A stretch of 64,000 nucleotides of DNA from Larimichthys crocea (taxonomy: Eukaryota; Chordata; Actinopteri; Sciaenidae). Position 1 is the stretch's first letter; every line of letters begins with the position of its first letter. The stretch spans positions 4,802,241 through 4,866,240 of the forward strand of contig NC_040033.1 in the NCBI RefSeq assembly GCF_000972845.2. The letters are read 5' to 3'. Positions 49,701 to 56,224 of this stretch are shown one piece after another. The position numbers and the translations under genes were made by a program. The notes below the pieces were generated by a model that worked only from the letters and a program-made list of their open reading frames with translations, was not told the origin of the DNA and did no database searches.

Positions 49701-50900
49701 GGTTTAAGGTCAACTCATGTAAACGTGATAACTTAAGTTACAATGCCCCCATGACCCTGATAAGGACCAGTGGTTATGGGAAATGGGTGGGTGGACTACT
49801 TCTAAATGCTGTGGCACTAGCACTTCAATTACTGGTCAGTGGCTTGGTAAAACTGATATTAGTTTTGGTTCTCAATCATCATCGTGTAATCTCAACTTTG
49901 ATCATCAGAGTAACATGTTTTTATTAAAGTCTGTGTAAAGTCAGAATAAATGTGTTCTGAGTTTGTCAGACCAAAGAAGAAAGTGTTATTAAGCACCCAT
50001 TTAAATTTGAATGATTAAAAATATCAACAAGTTTATGAAATTAGGTGTAAAAAGTCAGGTAAAAATGAATTCTCAGCTCCAGGACTGTGGGGGCGTGTCC
50101 TCTGAATATGCTGAAGCCACGCCCACTCGCGGGAGCTGTCGAGCAGCCATTTTTGAAGTGACTGAAACGTGTCGGATGAGTTCAGAAAATGACATGACTG
50201 ACTTTGAAACACTCTGAGCTGAGATGAATTCATCTCTATCTCTCTGCTTAGGGTGGCCTCGGCGTGTCATCGAGCCACCCTTTAAGGACCGCCCACAAAA
50301 TCCTGAGACTGAAAACTGATATATTATTGAAATGTGGAGTTAAAACCAACTACTTTCCAACATATTTAATGTATTTTGAAAGAAATCAGACTATTGTATT
50401 CTTTACTGCGTCAACTCTTAATCCTAAACCGTAGATCGGATTTAAGAAGCACAATCAAGTGCCAAATATTAGTCTCACCACTCTGTGTTTTAGATTTTGT
50501 TCTCTACTTGAGAGAGAAAAAGAGTTTTCTGGAGTGGAAAACACATTTTGATTCTTCAGGCTCATTATTTTTTGGCCGTGACAAAATCTTCTATCTCATA
50601 GAAGTAATGAATTTTGCTTTGGGGTAAAACATCTTCACCGGTAATAATTCTTCTCTACCAGTTATCTGTGCAATAATTGGTATCCACTGATATGTCCGTG
50701 ACAGAAAATACCTCCACCTCGCTCATGTCAGTCTCTTCTTTGTGTCTCAGATCTACCCAGACGAAGGCCACTTCATTCACAGTGAAGCAACACGGCAGCA
50801 CCTCAGCCAGTCCTTGGTGAACTTCTTTGAGGAATGCTTCAGGCTACCAGAAATAGTGTTCGAGGAAGCGCTGGAGGAGGAGAGCGAAGACGAGGGTTAG
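10699..50900 (+). CDS. dpp6: dpp6, dipeptidyl peptidase-like protein 6 (24 exons, 5' partial)
   Basis: Twenty-four exons joined at GT-AG junctions give one open frame of 753 residues ending in TAG at 50,898-50,900. Exons: 10699-10797, 24335-24429, 24924-24998, 26731-26783, 27925-28006, 31931-32051, 39848-40002, 40095-40192, 40704-40827, 40913-40951, 41043-41150, 41237-41328, 42565-42612, 42702-42820, 44362-44433, 45996-46103, 46629-46698, 47209-47403, 47970-48024, 48152-48251, 48964-49022, 49116-49188, 49282-49355, 50751-50900. The product matches DPP6 along its whole length and DPP6 better than DPP10 (for example [12 protein letters not shown] and NFFEECFR). DPP6 is a type II membrane glycoprotein that escorts Kv4 channels and changes their gating; it has no peptidase activity. 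Visible: propeller (about residues 1-520), hydrolase domain (about 520-753), the EEE stretch near residue 175, several N-glycosylation motifs and an acidic tail. The nucleophile position reads GKVYGG, valine where active DPP4 has serine. Cytoplasmic and membrane segments are missing. Whether this is teleost dpp6a or dpp6b is not decided. Confidence 0.96.
12562..12643 (+). repeat. Exact 41-bp tandem duplication
   Basis: The unit beginning 'atttccccggagacagactg' and ending 'atgatcgtcat' plus one base occurs twice head to tail (12,562-12,602 and 12,603-12,643) with no visible mismatch, which points to a recent duplication or replication slip. An assembly artefact is possible. Confidence 0.93.
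15540..15993 (+). mobile_element. pogo-like DNA transposon remnant
   Basis: A short frame from the ATG at 15,654 encodes 37 residues including [15 protein letters not shown] and ARNLGI, the start of the CENP-B/pogo-type DNA-binding domain of a transposase that is common in fish. It then stops at 15,765-15,767. The right end reads 'gcggcccatatatg', 'ggcttatattcaggtgcgc' and 'agtctgaaaattacagta', the typical terminal inverted repeat of this group (consensus-like end 'aattacagta' here). Most of the transposase is deleted, and the left terminal repeat is not identified. Confidence 0.65.
17315..17333. repeat. (CA)n microsatellite
   Basis: A short run of CA dinucleotides seen directly, inside a dpp6 intron. 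Confidence 0.9.
20330..20750 (+). repeat. Probable dispersed fish repeat
   Basis: Phrases such as 'ttgtggctcaagtgggagct', 'ggttggggctgaagactaaa', 'ccagactcccgtagcccgct' and 'gttcccaggatttgacgatg' look like a dispersed repeat I associate with fish genomes. I cannot name the family or its ends, so this is a recognition-level call only. No protein is visible. Confidence 0.35.
22820..22884 (+). repeat. Retroposon 3' tail with (GGAT)n array
   Basis: 'cccaacgccagctaggattg' and 'gctccagtc' are followed by about nine ATGG units (roughly 22,848-22,884). This is the 3' end of the same retroposon family as the insertion at 1,758-1,928, severely 5'-truncated. Confidence 0.75.
23163..23440 (+). mobile_element. 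tRNA-derived SINE
   Basis: The head contains an A-box-like 'gcctcaggaggtaga' and a B box 'ggttcaatcc' (about 23,212-23,221). It is followed by 'tgtccttgggcaagatactg' and 'ccctaaattgctcccgaagg', and the tail reads 'accatataagtacggtccat'. This order is that of a SINE common in percomorph fish. The A and B boxes are the internal RNA polymerase III promoter, probably inactive here. Related copies: 27,180-27,376 (minus) and 59,890-59,945 (plus, short). Confidence 0.8.
24335..24429 (+). CDS. dpp6: dpp6 visible exon 2
   Basis: Residues 33-64, including [15 protein letters not shown] and VHNKKF, start of the first propeller blades. Acceptor 'ccttgcag', donor 'gtaagt'. It completes a serine codon begun in the previous exon and ends on a codon boundary. 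Confidence 0.96.
24924..24998 (+). CDS. dpp6: dpp6 visible exon 3
   Basis: Twenty-five codons (residues 65-89) with [16 protein letters not shown], the counterpart of the human YEISPDREYALFSYNV segment and the same length. Acceptor after a pyrimidine run ending 'ccccag', donor 'gtgagc'. Confidence 0.97.
24999..26730 (+). other. dpp6 intron, no recognised feature
   Basis: Short open frames near 25.05-25.7 kb on both strands do not resemble known proteins and have no splice or start context. A poly-A run lies near 26,468. I see nothing else that can be named. Confidence 0.6.
26731..26783 (+). CDS. dpp6: dpp6 visible exon 4
   Basis: Encodes [17 protein letters not shown] and two bases of a proline codon (residues 90-107), matching the DPP6 IYQHSYTGYYVLSK segment. 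Acceptor 'cttgcag', donor 'gtaagt'. Confidence 0.96.
26784..27924 (+). other. dpp6 intron with one SINE
   Basis: Holds the minus-strand SINE at 27,180-27,376. The remainder is unassigned. Confidence 0.6.
27180..27376 (-). mobile_element. tRNA-derived SINE, minus strand
   Basis: On the minus strand the head reads 'ggcggttgtgactcaggagg' with B box 'ggttcgatcc', then 'ccagctcctccagtccacat', 'agtgtcctcgggcaagacac' and 'ctgccatcagtg'. Same family as the SINE at 23.2 kb. The 3' tail is unclear. Confidence 0.75.
27925..28006 (+). CDS. dpp6: dpp6 visible exon 5
   Basis: Encodes [20 protein letters not shown] and GPQGQQL (residues 107-134). QYAGWGP-GQQL is identical in mammalian DPP6. Acceptor 'cctcag', donor 'gtaaga'. 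Confidence 0.97.
28007..31930 (+). other. dpp6 intron (3.9 kb)
   Basis: A segment at about 28,435-28,620 shares words such as 'cgactcctgaggcaaatatc' with the segment near 4.68-4.75 kb ('caactcctgagggaaatatt') and a piece near 53.2 kb, so it is probably a dispersed repeat. Another repeat is at 30,412-30,490. No gene is recognised in the open frames of 28.8-29.5 kb. Confidence 0.6.
30412..30490 (+). repeat. Dispersed fish repeat fragment
   Basis: 'ttgttggtgagatattccgg', 'tctggaccatcgtggtgg' and 'cattgccatccctagagcca' form a stretch very common in fish genomes. It belongs to the same family as the opposite-oriented fragment at 6,896-6,985. Family name not known to me. Confidence 0.6.
31931..32051 (+). 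CDS. dpp6: dpp6 visible exon 6
   Basis: Encodes [12 protein letters not shown], then [18 protein letters not shown] (residues 135-174 plus one base). The DWLYEE segment carries the pair of glutamates that in active DPP4 hold the substrate N-terminus; they are retained here. Acceptor 'cttgtag', donor 'gtaagg'. Confidence 0.97.
32088..32220 (+). mobile_element. tRNA-derived SINE
   Basis: The head reads 'cagctcggttggtagagcag' (A box region of a tRNA) and 'gggttcgaatcc' (B box, about 32,149-32,160), with 'ccgccccatgtg' and 'ggctcagtccc' between. The tail has 'cacatcccatctttctcgct'. It shares the 'ccgccccatgtg' core with the SINE at 36.1 kb. Clear target-site duplications were not found. Confidence 0.75.
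34438..34790 (+). mobile_element. Tc1-like transposon remnant with left terminal repeat
   Basis: Starts 'acactatatggccaaaagtt' followed by 'tatggacac', the typical end of this fish Tc1 group. It contains 'cacccattgtgtgaccgagg', 'caacatcagtgcctcgacct' and 'cactaatgctcttgtggctg' from the transposase 3' part, and ends near 'ataatggcatatgggcgcca'. The coding part is disrupted and most of the transposase is missing. Confidence 0.75.
35754..35894. repeat. Perfect 39-bp inverted repeat with palindromic core
   Basis: 35,769-35,807 and 35,856-35,894 are exact reverse complements over 39 bp, beginning 'agtgactgttagtccaaatc' on the left arm. The 48-bp spacer is itself palindromic: it contains 'tgtagggtaccctaca' (16-bp perfect palindrome), and a second copy of that word straddles the spacer and the right arm. 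A smaller palindrome, 'cactgtaggccctacagtg', sits at 35,754-35,772. It could be a MITE of the fold-back type or a replication-born palindrome. Confidence 0.95.
36088..36323 (+). mobile_element. SINE with poly-A tail and target-site duplication
   Basis: Body 36,103-36,310. tRNA-like head with 'taagcggccgccccatgtgt' and B box 'ggttcgaaacc' (36,177-36,187), then 'gtcattccccctctctctgc', 'caataaaggcataaaaagcc' and a poly-A tail. It is flanked by 'gggggaaaacgttgg' (36,088-36,102) and 'ggggaaacgttgg' (36,311-36,323), a target-site duplication with small indels. Same family as 32,088-32,220 and the best-preserved SINE in the window. Confidence 0.88.
38512..38534. repeat. (GT)n microsatellite
   Basis: A pure GT run of about 23 bases in the intron before dpp6 visible exon 7, the first of three such arrays. 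Confidence 0.95.
38690..38746. repeat. (AC)28 microsatellite
   Basis: 57 bases of uninterrupted AC, the longest simple repeat in the window. Chance open frames through it encode threonine-histidine or valine-cysteine runs and are not genes. Confidence 0.97.
38911..38955. repeat. (TG)n microsatellite
   Basis: About 45 bases of TG with one interruption (CG at about 38,921), in the opposite base order to the AC array 165 bases upstream. Confidence 0.95.
39848..40002 (+). CDS. dpp6: dpp6 visible exon 7
   Basis: Encodes [38 protein letters not shown] and KEYHYPK (residues 175-226). [10 protein letters not shown] is a family hallmark and NDT is an N-glycosylation motif. Acceptor 'ttccag', donor 'gttgca'. 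The donor's +3 to +6 bases are poor, but the frame and homology fix it. Confidence 0.96.
40095..40192 (+). CDS. dpp6: dpp6 visible exon 8
   Basis: Encodes [20 protein letters not shown] and [10 protein letters not shown] (residues 227-259). Acceptor 'gctcag', donor 'gtgagg'. The 92-bp intron before it is typical of compact fish introns. Confidence 0.96.
40704..40827 (+). CDS. dpp6: dpp6 visible exon 9
   Basis: Encodes [20 protein letters not shown] and [20 protein letters not shown] plus K (residues 259-300). NRAQNxSILTLC is shared by DPP6 and DPP10, and NIS is a glycosylation motif. Acceptor 'tttcag', donor 'gtaaac'. Confidence 0.97.
40913..40951 (+). CDS. dpp6: dpp6 visible exon 10 (micro-exon)
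   Basis: Thirteen codons, [13 protein letters not shown] (residues 301-313), equal to human KHEDESEAWLHRQ but for one residue. DPP10 differs strongly here, so this exon supports dpp6. Acceptor 'ctgcag', donor 'gtgaga'. Confidence 0.97.
41043..41150 (+). CDS. dpp6: dpp6 visible exon 11
   Basis: Thirty-six codons (residues 314-349), [20 protein letters not shown] then [16 protein letters not shown]. Acceptor 'cttcag', donor 'gtaaca'. Confidence 0.97.
41237..41328 (+). CDS. dpp6: dpp6 visible exon 12
   Basis: Encodes [20 protein letters not shown] and [10 protein letters not shown] (residues 350-380). [10 protein letters not shown] is DPP6-like (DPP10 has a different segment) and NTS is a glycosylation motif. 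Acceptor 'ccaaag', donor 'gtgagc'. Confidence 0.96.
41329..42564 (+). other. dpp6 intron, no recognised feature
   Basis: A short CA run lies near 42,318-42,332. No exon, RNA gene or named repeat is recognised. Confidence 0.6.
42565..42612 (+). CDS. dpp6: dpp6 visible exon 13
   Basis: Encodes [15 protein letters not shown] with split codons at both ends (residues 380-396), matching human YFLSTEDLPRRRQLY. Acceptor 'atgtag', donor 'gtgacg'. Confidence 0.96.
42702..42820 (+). CDS. dpp6: dpp6 visible exon 14
   Basis: Encodes the cysteine-rich part, [20 protein letters not shown] then [13 protein letters not shown] (residues 396-435). The cysteines match the DPP6 pattern CLSC...C...C. NMS is a glycosylation motif. 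Acceptor 'ccatag', donor 'gtagcc'. Confidence 0.96.
42821..44361 (+). other. dpp6 intron, no recognised feature
   Basis: Open frames at 43.1-43.8 kb on both strands show no known protein. No repeat that I can name. Confidence 0.55.
44362..44433 (+). CDS. dpp6: dpp6 visible exon 15 (variable segment)
   Basis: Encodes [20 protein letters not shown] and DRE (residues 436-459). With the start of the next exon this gives about 34 residues between the last cysteine segment and LETNE, against about 23 in human DPP6, so a hydrophilic loop of about 11 residues is added. Acceptor 'attag', donor 'gtgagt'. The short 72-nt exon fits the frame exactly. Confidence 0.93.
44434..45995 (+). other. dpp6 intron with GT microsatellite
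   Basis: A (GT)n array lies at 44,718-44,746. Near 44,492-44,515 is a tRNA A-box-like 'tggcgcagcggtgtaatggc' without a B box. Nothing else can be named. Confidence 0.6.
45996..46103 (+). CDS. dpp6: dpp6 visible exon 16
   Basis: Encodes [20 protein letters not shown] and [14 protein letters not shown] (residues 460-495). QMPKVEYR/E-I-DDY leads into the last propeller strand and the hydrolase domain. Acceptor 'ttgcag', donor 'gtacgt'. Confidence 0.96.
46629..46698 (+). CDS. dpp6: dpp6 visible exon 17
   Basis: Encodes [20 protein letters not shown] and LL (residues 496-519), the entry to the alpha/beta-hydrolase fold. Acceptor 'tttgcag', donor 'gtatgt'. An AC microsatellite begins only 22 bases after the donor. 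Confidence 0.95.
46720..46755. repeat. (AC)18 microsatellite
   Basis: A pure AC run directly after dpp6 visible exon 17, close enough to the donor site that length changes might affect splicing (inference). Confidence 0.95.
47209..47403 (+). CDS. dpp6: dpp6 visible exon 18
   Basis: The longest exon apart from nothing else but itself in the hydrolase core: [40 protein letters not shown] and [20 protein letters not shown] (residues 519-584). DGRGSGFQG is invariant in the family. Acceptor 'gtgcag', donor 'gtacgc'. Confidence 0.97.
47636..47719 (+). repeat. Exact 42-bp tandem duplication
   Basis: The unit beginning 'aaataatacaataataattg' and ending 'aagctcctttcaag' occurs twice without mismatch (47,636-47,677 and 47,678-47,719). 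The unit resembles the 'tttataaagcgcctttcaag' end of a fish retroposon. Confidence 0.92.
47970..48024 (+). CDS. dpp6: dpp6 visible exon 19
   Basis: Encodes [18 protein letters not shown] (residues 584-602), ending just before the old nucleophile position. Acceptor 'ctgcag', donor 'gtaaga'. Confidence 0.96.
48152..48251 (+). CDS. dpp6: dpp6 visible exon 20 (dead nucleophile elbow)
   Basis: Encodes [20 protein letters not shown] and [13 protein letters not shown] (residues 603-635). With the previous GK this reads G-K-V-Y-G-G, where active DPP4 has G-W-S-Y-G-G, mammalian DPP6 has Asp and DPP10 has Gly at the third place. A Ser-to-Val state cannot support serine peptidase catalysis. Acceptor 'cctcag', donor 'gtaagc'. 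Confidence 0.96.
48964..49022 (+). CDS. dpp6: dpp6 visible exon 21
   Basis: Encodes [19 protein letters not shown] (residues 636-655). [10 protein letters not shown] is a family hallmark. Acceptor 'ttacag', donor 'gtaaga'. Confidence 0.97.
49116..49188 (+). CDS. dpp6: dpp6 visible exon 22
   Basis: Encodes [20 protein letters not shown] then PTAD (residues 656-679). The aspartate at residue 679 is at the catalytic Asp position of active family members and is retained. Acceptor 'cctcag', donor 'gtagga'. Confidence 0.97.
49282..49355 (+). CDS. dpp6: dpp6 visible exon 23
   Basis: Encodes [20 protein letters not shown] and YTLQ (residues 680-704). NYT is a conserved glycosylation motif. Acceptor 'ccccag', donor 'gtacgt'. 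Confidence 0.97.
49356..50750 (+). other. Last dpp6 intron (1.4 kb)
   Basis: Holds a T tract (about 49,420-49,436), a retroposon tail fragment (49,744-49,798) and a segment near 50,080-50,290 ('gaagccacgcccactcgcgg', 'aaggaccgcccac') that may be another dispersed repeat. Confidence 0.6.
49744..49798 (+). repeat. Retroposon 3' tail fragment
   Basis: 'catgaccctgataaggacca', 'gtggttatgggaaatgg' and 'gtgggtgga' match the last 50 bases of the retroposon family at 1,758-1,928 and 22,820-22,884. Only the 3' end is present, as expected for heavily 5'-truncated copies. Confidence 0.6.
50751..50900 (+). CDS. dpp6: dpp6 last coding exon
   Basis: Encodes [40 protein letters not shown] and LEEESEDEG then TAG (residues 705-753). 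His 711 is at the catalytic His position. NFFxECFR is DPP6-type (DPP10 has FFSDCLKE). The acidic tail resembles human KEDEEED. Acceptor 'tctcag'. Confidence 0.97.
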   Translation: MYPDEGHFIHSEATRQHLSQSLVNFFEECFRLPEIVFEEALEEESEDEG

Positions 50901-52110
50901 CCTGGCCTCCTGAGACTCACGTGGACCCCGAATCCTTCCCCACCCATACGTCTCGCCTACCGTAACTTCCATCCTGTCCCTGTGCCCAAGCACAACACCG
51001 GCATACAGTTGTCCGCAATATGCAACTCTCACCTGTTCTCGCTCGATTCGATTTGGTTTTGCATTTGGACTCCCGCGTGTCCGCATGCTAAAACCCGAGA
51101 CTGCCTTTCCAGCAGAAGACGATCCACACCTACATCCATTCTTCATCTTTTAGCCCCGACCTCCAAACCCAAAAGGCCCGTCTAGAGACCCAACAAAGAC
51201 TGACGACACGACGCGATGTTTTGGAATATACTGATGGATTTAACAGCAGGATGGACCGGCTCCTCAGAAGCAGTGGAGAGAAAGCATCAGCTCTCACACA
51301 AACTTTCAAGCTGTGAGGAGAAGGAACACCTTATAGCACATAACTGGTGGGCTTGTATATTTAATGAAAATCAAGACGCCTGCTGAAAAACACTGGTTGT
51401 TCGTAACGGGTGACTGGAAATGTGCGGATACAGGAAATGTTACTATTTTTAAAGTTGTGAAGAACTTCCATGTTGGACTGTGGTTGTGTCTATTGTTCTT
51501 ACAGTATGTAAAATAGCACACAAGCATTCACTCGGCTACTACGGATATATTTTCTTTCGGTATTCTTCATGTTTGCCCTGATGTTGGTTTCATCTCGTAG
51601 CTTCATTTTATGTGTTTCAGCGACGCTGACAGAATTCTCTAACTGGCAAAGTGTTTGGAATAAGAAAAAAAAGACCCGCCAAGGGTTTATTAATATTTTA
51701 TTTAAAAGTTTTATTGTGATGATCCAGTTTTATCAAATGTTTTTTCCAAAAAAAAAAACTGCATTAACTTGTTTTAGTCACTGTGCCTTACTTTGTCAGA
51801 AAACATCCTTGCTGTGGGACTGCATTTATGAACTACAACCAAGATAATTTTCTAATAATAGTTTGACATTTTGGGGAAATGAGCTTAGCTGTGTTCTTGT
51901 GTTAGAAGAGAAGTTTGACACCCGGTAAATATGAAGCTACAGCCAGCAGCTGTTTACCTAGAAATCATTGGCCATCATAACTTGTAGTTTTTACAGATAT
52001 GACAGTGGGATGAATCGTCTACAAGAATGCGAATGAGCACATTTCCCAAAACGGCAGCTATTGTTTTTAAATCTATAATTATTCAAATAAATTATGAGAG
52101 CTACTTTCAA
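50901..52110 (+). other. Probable dpp6 3' untranslated region
   Basis: Follows the stop codon without interruption. The first AATAAA on this strand that I noticed is at 52,086-52,091, about 1.2 kb after the stop; others are at 52,939-52,944 and 53,220-53,225. The true cleavage site cannot be told from sequence alone. Confidence 0.5.
52086..52091 (+). terminator. Candidate dpp6 polyadenylation signal AATAAA
   Basis: Canonical hexamer in AT-rich sequence downstream of the dpp6 stop. Alternatives at 52,939 and 53,220 would lengthen the 3' UTR toward the convergent ggh gene. Confidence 0.4.
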
Positions 52111-53716
52111 CAGTTACACACTTTAATTGAGAAAGTGAAGGGATTTTAAAAGTTTCAAAGAAAACCGTACGACGACATTACACCGAGCTCAAATGTACAG
52201 AATCTGCATGCGTTGTCGCTTATACGATGTTTAAGGAAAGTAGGTGAAGATTTATGAGCAGTACCAGAAACTACAGTGTTTGTTACTGAAAGTACCGTGT
52301 CACCGACACTTAAATCAGTAAAATACATCGTTTCAAGTTGAAGGTAAGAAGCCACCCAGAGAAATTCTGCATTTGTATAGGTGGAAAAATTAATTGAGTC
52401 CAAATGAAGACTTACCAAACGATGAATTCTTCAGGCACAAGTTTAATTATTATTTTTTTATTAAATTATTATTTGAATGGCCATTTGTGTTCCGTTTCAG
52501 TGCATGTTAAGAGGTTATTTGCAGCACTATCCCCCAATAGCTCAACTCCACATGGTAATTTTGACATCTTGAATGTTTCTTACTGGATTGCATAAATTAC
52601 ATTTCCAGTAGTATTGTGATTGAGATCCCAGTCTCGTCAGCTTGGTGTGTAAATGTTATTCAAATATCATTTTATTCTAAAAGAAAAAAAAAGTTAAAAA
52701 GAATCAATATTACCTGAGTGTTATTTGTGCATAAAGCATTTTGGAAGTTACATTTGACTAATTCATTTCTGTTCTCCTGTTGCTGTCCTTGAACTGAAAG
52801 TGGACTTTATAAATGCCAATGGCAACATCGAACTTTCTTTGCCAGTGGTTGAGGACTTTTTTCAAAGACACTCAACTTTGTTATCCAAAGCATAGAAGGA
52901 GATTAATGTCAGATTGTGGCATGAAGGTAAATGTTAGAATAAAAGAAAATGATATTTTATCAGCCTTCAGTCTTTTCTTTGGCTCATGTTTTGTGAGTTT
53001 TAAAGCTGTGTATATTGTTTTTTTGGCCACTTGGGGGCAGCGGAGCAAGCAAAAAACCAAACATTGACTTGTTATCACTGTATAAAGTTGTTACGTTATC
53101 AGACAACTGCAACTGTTTACACATCTTGCAGACTTTAGGCAACATTAGCATTCATTTGGAGCGATGTTTCTGGCAACCCATTGAATGTTAGGTCCAACAT
53201 TTACTCTGTTTTGGTCTCCAATAAATCCTGAGAGTAATATTCTGCCTTTGTAGTTGTTACATGTTCACTGTCTTTTACTGTCCAGTGCTGAGCAGGTAGT
53301 GGAAAGTGAAAAATATCTATATATCTAATGTTTTTACAGGCTGGAAAACCATGAAACAGGGTCATTTGATTATTGCTAACAGCAATAGATTTATATTTCA
53401 TCATCAAAATGCAGCTTTAAGAAATTCTCTTTTATGTTGTTATGTGTACAAACATTCAAATCTAGAAAAAATCCTTAAAATATCACAACTGTATGTTGAT
53501 TGTCTATAATAGTATTTCATTACAGCAGTCACAGAGCATACCTTCCCTCTTTTTTTTTGTTTCATTCCAGCATCAGGGATTATTTTGCACGCATAGATTT
53601 GTCAGTTTTCTGGTTTACAACTTGTTTTAGTTGCAGATTCAACAGATGAAGTGACGAGATCACGCGATCGAGACAGCTAGTCAGCCGATAAAAAGGAAGA
53701 GCACTCCGGAATCAAA
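52111..53716. other. Region between the convergent dpp6 and ggh genes
   Basis: AT-rich. 53,130-53,240 contains 'actctgttttggtctccaat' and 'aatcctgagagtaatattc', related to the segments near 4.7 kb and 28.5 kb, so it is probably a dispersed repeat. From about 53,515 the sequence matches the 3' flank of ggh copy 2 (57,415 onward). No gene is seen. Confidence 0.6.
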
Positions 53717-56010
53717 TCAGAAATAATACATTTGCTGGAAGACGCTCCTGGTCGCGGTGTAAACAGGACTGTAGTTGTATATCAGCGCTTTGCTCTCGTC
53801 ATCCTCGGATTGAAATCTGTGCCGGTTCTTCTTGGCTGTAAAGACAAAGATCAGTGCGGGACGTACAGATCAAAAAGGCTGGAAGTGGCTATTTAATTAA
53901 GAAAACATGACGCCGTGTTCGTACCTTCATTGACGAAAAAATCAGCCGTGTAGAAGGTGGTCTTGATCGCTGACGGGGAGTGTGGATAGTGTGGCTTCTT
54001 CCACTCAAATGCATTTTTCTCCGGATGCCACTGTGTCCCATAAATTGGGTAATCATACGCTGCCAAGAGAAAGCGCTCATTAAAACTGTTCCCTTCAGCA
54101 TGATCCTGCTGTAAACTGATGCTGCATTGTAACTACCTTCCATTGTCGACACAAACTCTGTGTCTCCGTCCGTATTTGTGGAGAGAACTTTGTAAAACTT
54201 CTTCAGCTCTTCAGTCGTGTTATAAGTCTGAAAGAAACAGAGGTTAGCGTGCTTTCTCTATCATCACAAACTCTAAAAAAACAAAAGTTCTGCTGTACTC
54301 AGCAGTGCTGGGGTTATGTTGGTGAATAAACCCTTTTCCCAACATAATAATGTATGGAAACATACCAACATTGACACACTCCACTTGTGAGAGTTGTCTG
54401 TCAGCGGCTCCGAAGCCAGATCTTCCATGAGTTCAGCTGGGAAGCCTTTAAAGATCCTGCTGTCTTTGGCTTCTGGAAACAGGTCACAGCATTGTTATCA
54501 ATATATTTGGGGTAGAAAATATTCTACAATATGTTGATATTGCATCACTCTTATGTAGATGACTCATTAAAGAGTTACGATTGATATATTAAGATGGAAA
54601 AATTCAAGAAATTAGATGTTTATTCTGGTTAGAATTAGACGTCTGACACAACTAGCTCTGGTCGTGATAATAAAGTCAAACATTTTTGAACGATCAACAT
54701 GAAAATCTTCATATTAAGACAAAGTCGTACCGTCAGTGAAGTCCAGAGGTAACGCCACAGCGGTTGTATTGGTACGCGTCAGCAGCAACCTTCCAGTCGT
54801 CAACAGGGTCAGCTGCTCGAATCCAAGACACGTTCCCCACACGGGGAAATAGTTGCCTTTCTTGTTTGCCTGAAACGCCGCAGAACCAGCATCAACACAC
54901 CAAAAGCAAAGTATTAAACAAGTATTTTTTTTATTTTTTTTTACCTCAATAGCCATCTCATAAAAGATTTTTGCAGCTCTTTGATAGCCAGATGAGACGA
55001 TGCTGGCAGATCCGCCTGGGTAGAGGATCCTGTGAACAAAGAGACAACACACAGAGACTGAGTCAGGATTTGCAAATGAACAAAGAGGCCGTAAACAAAA
55101 CCATCTGTATCTTTTTTAAAAATAAAAATACACACAGCAAGTGAAGAAAATAACAGAAAACCTGATCATCTGATATGCCCATGGCCTTCACATGTGTTGA
55201 TTCACCTCAACGTGACGTGTTTTTAGGTCAATATGTTGTCAGACTTTTAGTCATTTTACTCTCTGTTTGGAAAGTGTCAGCAAATGTTTGTTTTATATAG
55301 ATTTATAGATTTAAACCCATTATTACCCGTTAATGGAGTTAAACAGCGTCTTATACTCCTCCGCTGTCTTGTTAATCCTATAGAAATAAAAAAAAAAGGA
55401 CAAGGTTGAAGGTCAAACACACAAACAGGGTGTTACACAATCTCTCGTGTACCGGGGGAAGGACAGTTTGGTCGATAACTCACATGACGGGTACAACCCT
55501 TGCTCCTGCCGACTCCAGGAACTTCACATAAGAGGCGGCGATGTAAGAGGTGTAGTTTTCTCTTGGTGTGCGAAGATCTTGAGCCAGAACACCTTTTTAA
55601 AAAGAAACACACGGTTACATGACTCGACACTTTCCAAACCTAAAACAACAAAAGGTAGTCGGCTTTAGAAATAAGTTTGACATAGTGTTACGGTGAATAA
55701 AGTGTCAGTACTTACCAATAATGGGTCTGTCGTTTGTACTGGCTGAAGAATAAAACGGCAGACACAAAAGAAAGACGCAAAACGACAACGAGGTCATTTT
55801 TCTAGACGTAAACCTTCTGACGTAACAAAAAAACAATAAAGTTGTTCTATGTCCTGGAAGTTTTGCTTTGACCTCTTTAGACTTATCTCATTTCTCAATA
55901 CTTCTAGGAAGTAGGTGACGCTGTGCTAGAAACCCTGACTCTGCCACAGTACCAAAAAAACAAACAGGTAGTATCCACAACTTTCGCCAACGGCAACCCA
56001 ACAAAAGCTC
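53515..56010 (-). repeat. Duplicated block, copy 1
   Basis: The block matches 57,415-60,295 and holds the whole ggh gene with flanks. Downstream: 'cagcatcagggattattttg' against 'cagcatcaaggattattgtg' in copy 2. Upstream: 'caggtagtatccacaacttt' against 'caggtactatccacagttt'. The ends are approximate because the similarity fades. Confidence 0.8.
53717..55797 (-). CDS. ggh: ggh copy 1, gamma-glutamyl hydrolase
   Basis: Cleaves gamma-linked glutamates from folate polyglutamates in lysosomes or after secretion. Nine exons (minus order): 55797-55716, 55592-55484, 55377-55327, 55029-54945, 54869-54731, 54472-54366, 54227-54137, 54059-53925, 53835-53717; 305 residues (human 318). All junctions are GT-AG and in frame. 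Residues 1-20 form a signal peptide ([20 protein letters not shown]). The class-I glutamine amidotransferase-like fold is shown by RPIIGVLAQD, NGILYPGG, the nucleophile in VWGTCLGFE (Cys 123) and TQWHPEK (His 233, Glu 235). The 110-residue Cys-His spacing equals that of human Cys110/His220. Glycosylation motifs NYT and NKT are present. It faces dpp6 tail to tail and is a tandem duplicate of the gene at 57.6-60.1 kb. No damage is seen, so both copies look functional. Confidence 0.97.
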
Positions 56011-56224
56011 GTTCCAAGCTTGTCAAGTCGTACCGCACACAGAAAATGAAAGCGGTATGTTTAAAGTGACTGTAGCAACTGTAACCCCCGCCCCCATCCT
56101 GAAGCCCCATTTTTCTGTGAGCCAATAGGGTTTGAGAGCATGACCACCCTCCTGAGATCCCAATTTTGTGTGAGCTAATGAGGTGTGAGTACAGTAGTAG
56201 TGTAACTTATAAAGTAGGCCATCT

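Noticed and set aside
10699..50900. Identification as dpp10 or an active dpp4
   Set aside because: Several exons match DPP6-specific segments ([28 protein letters not shown]) better than DPP10, and the nucleophile Ser required by DPP4 is absent.
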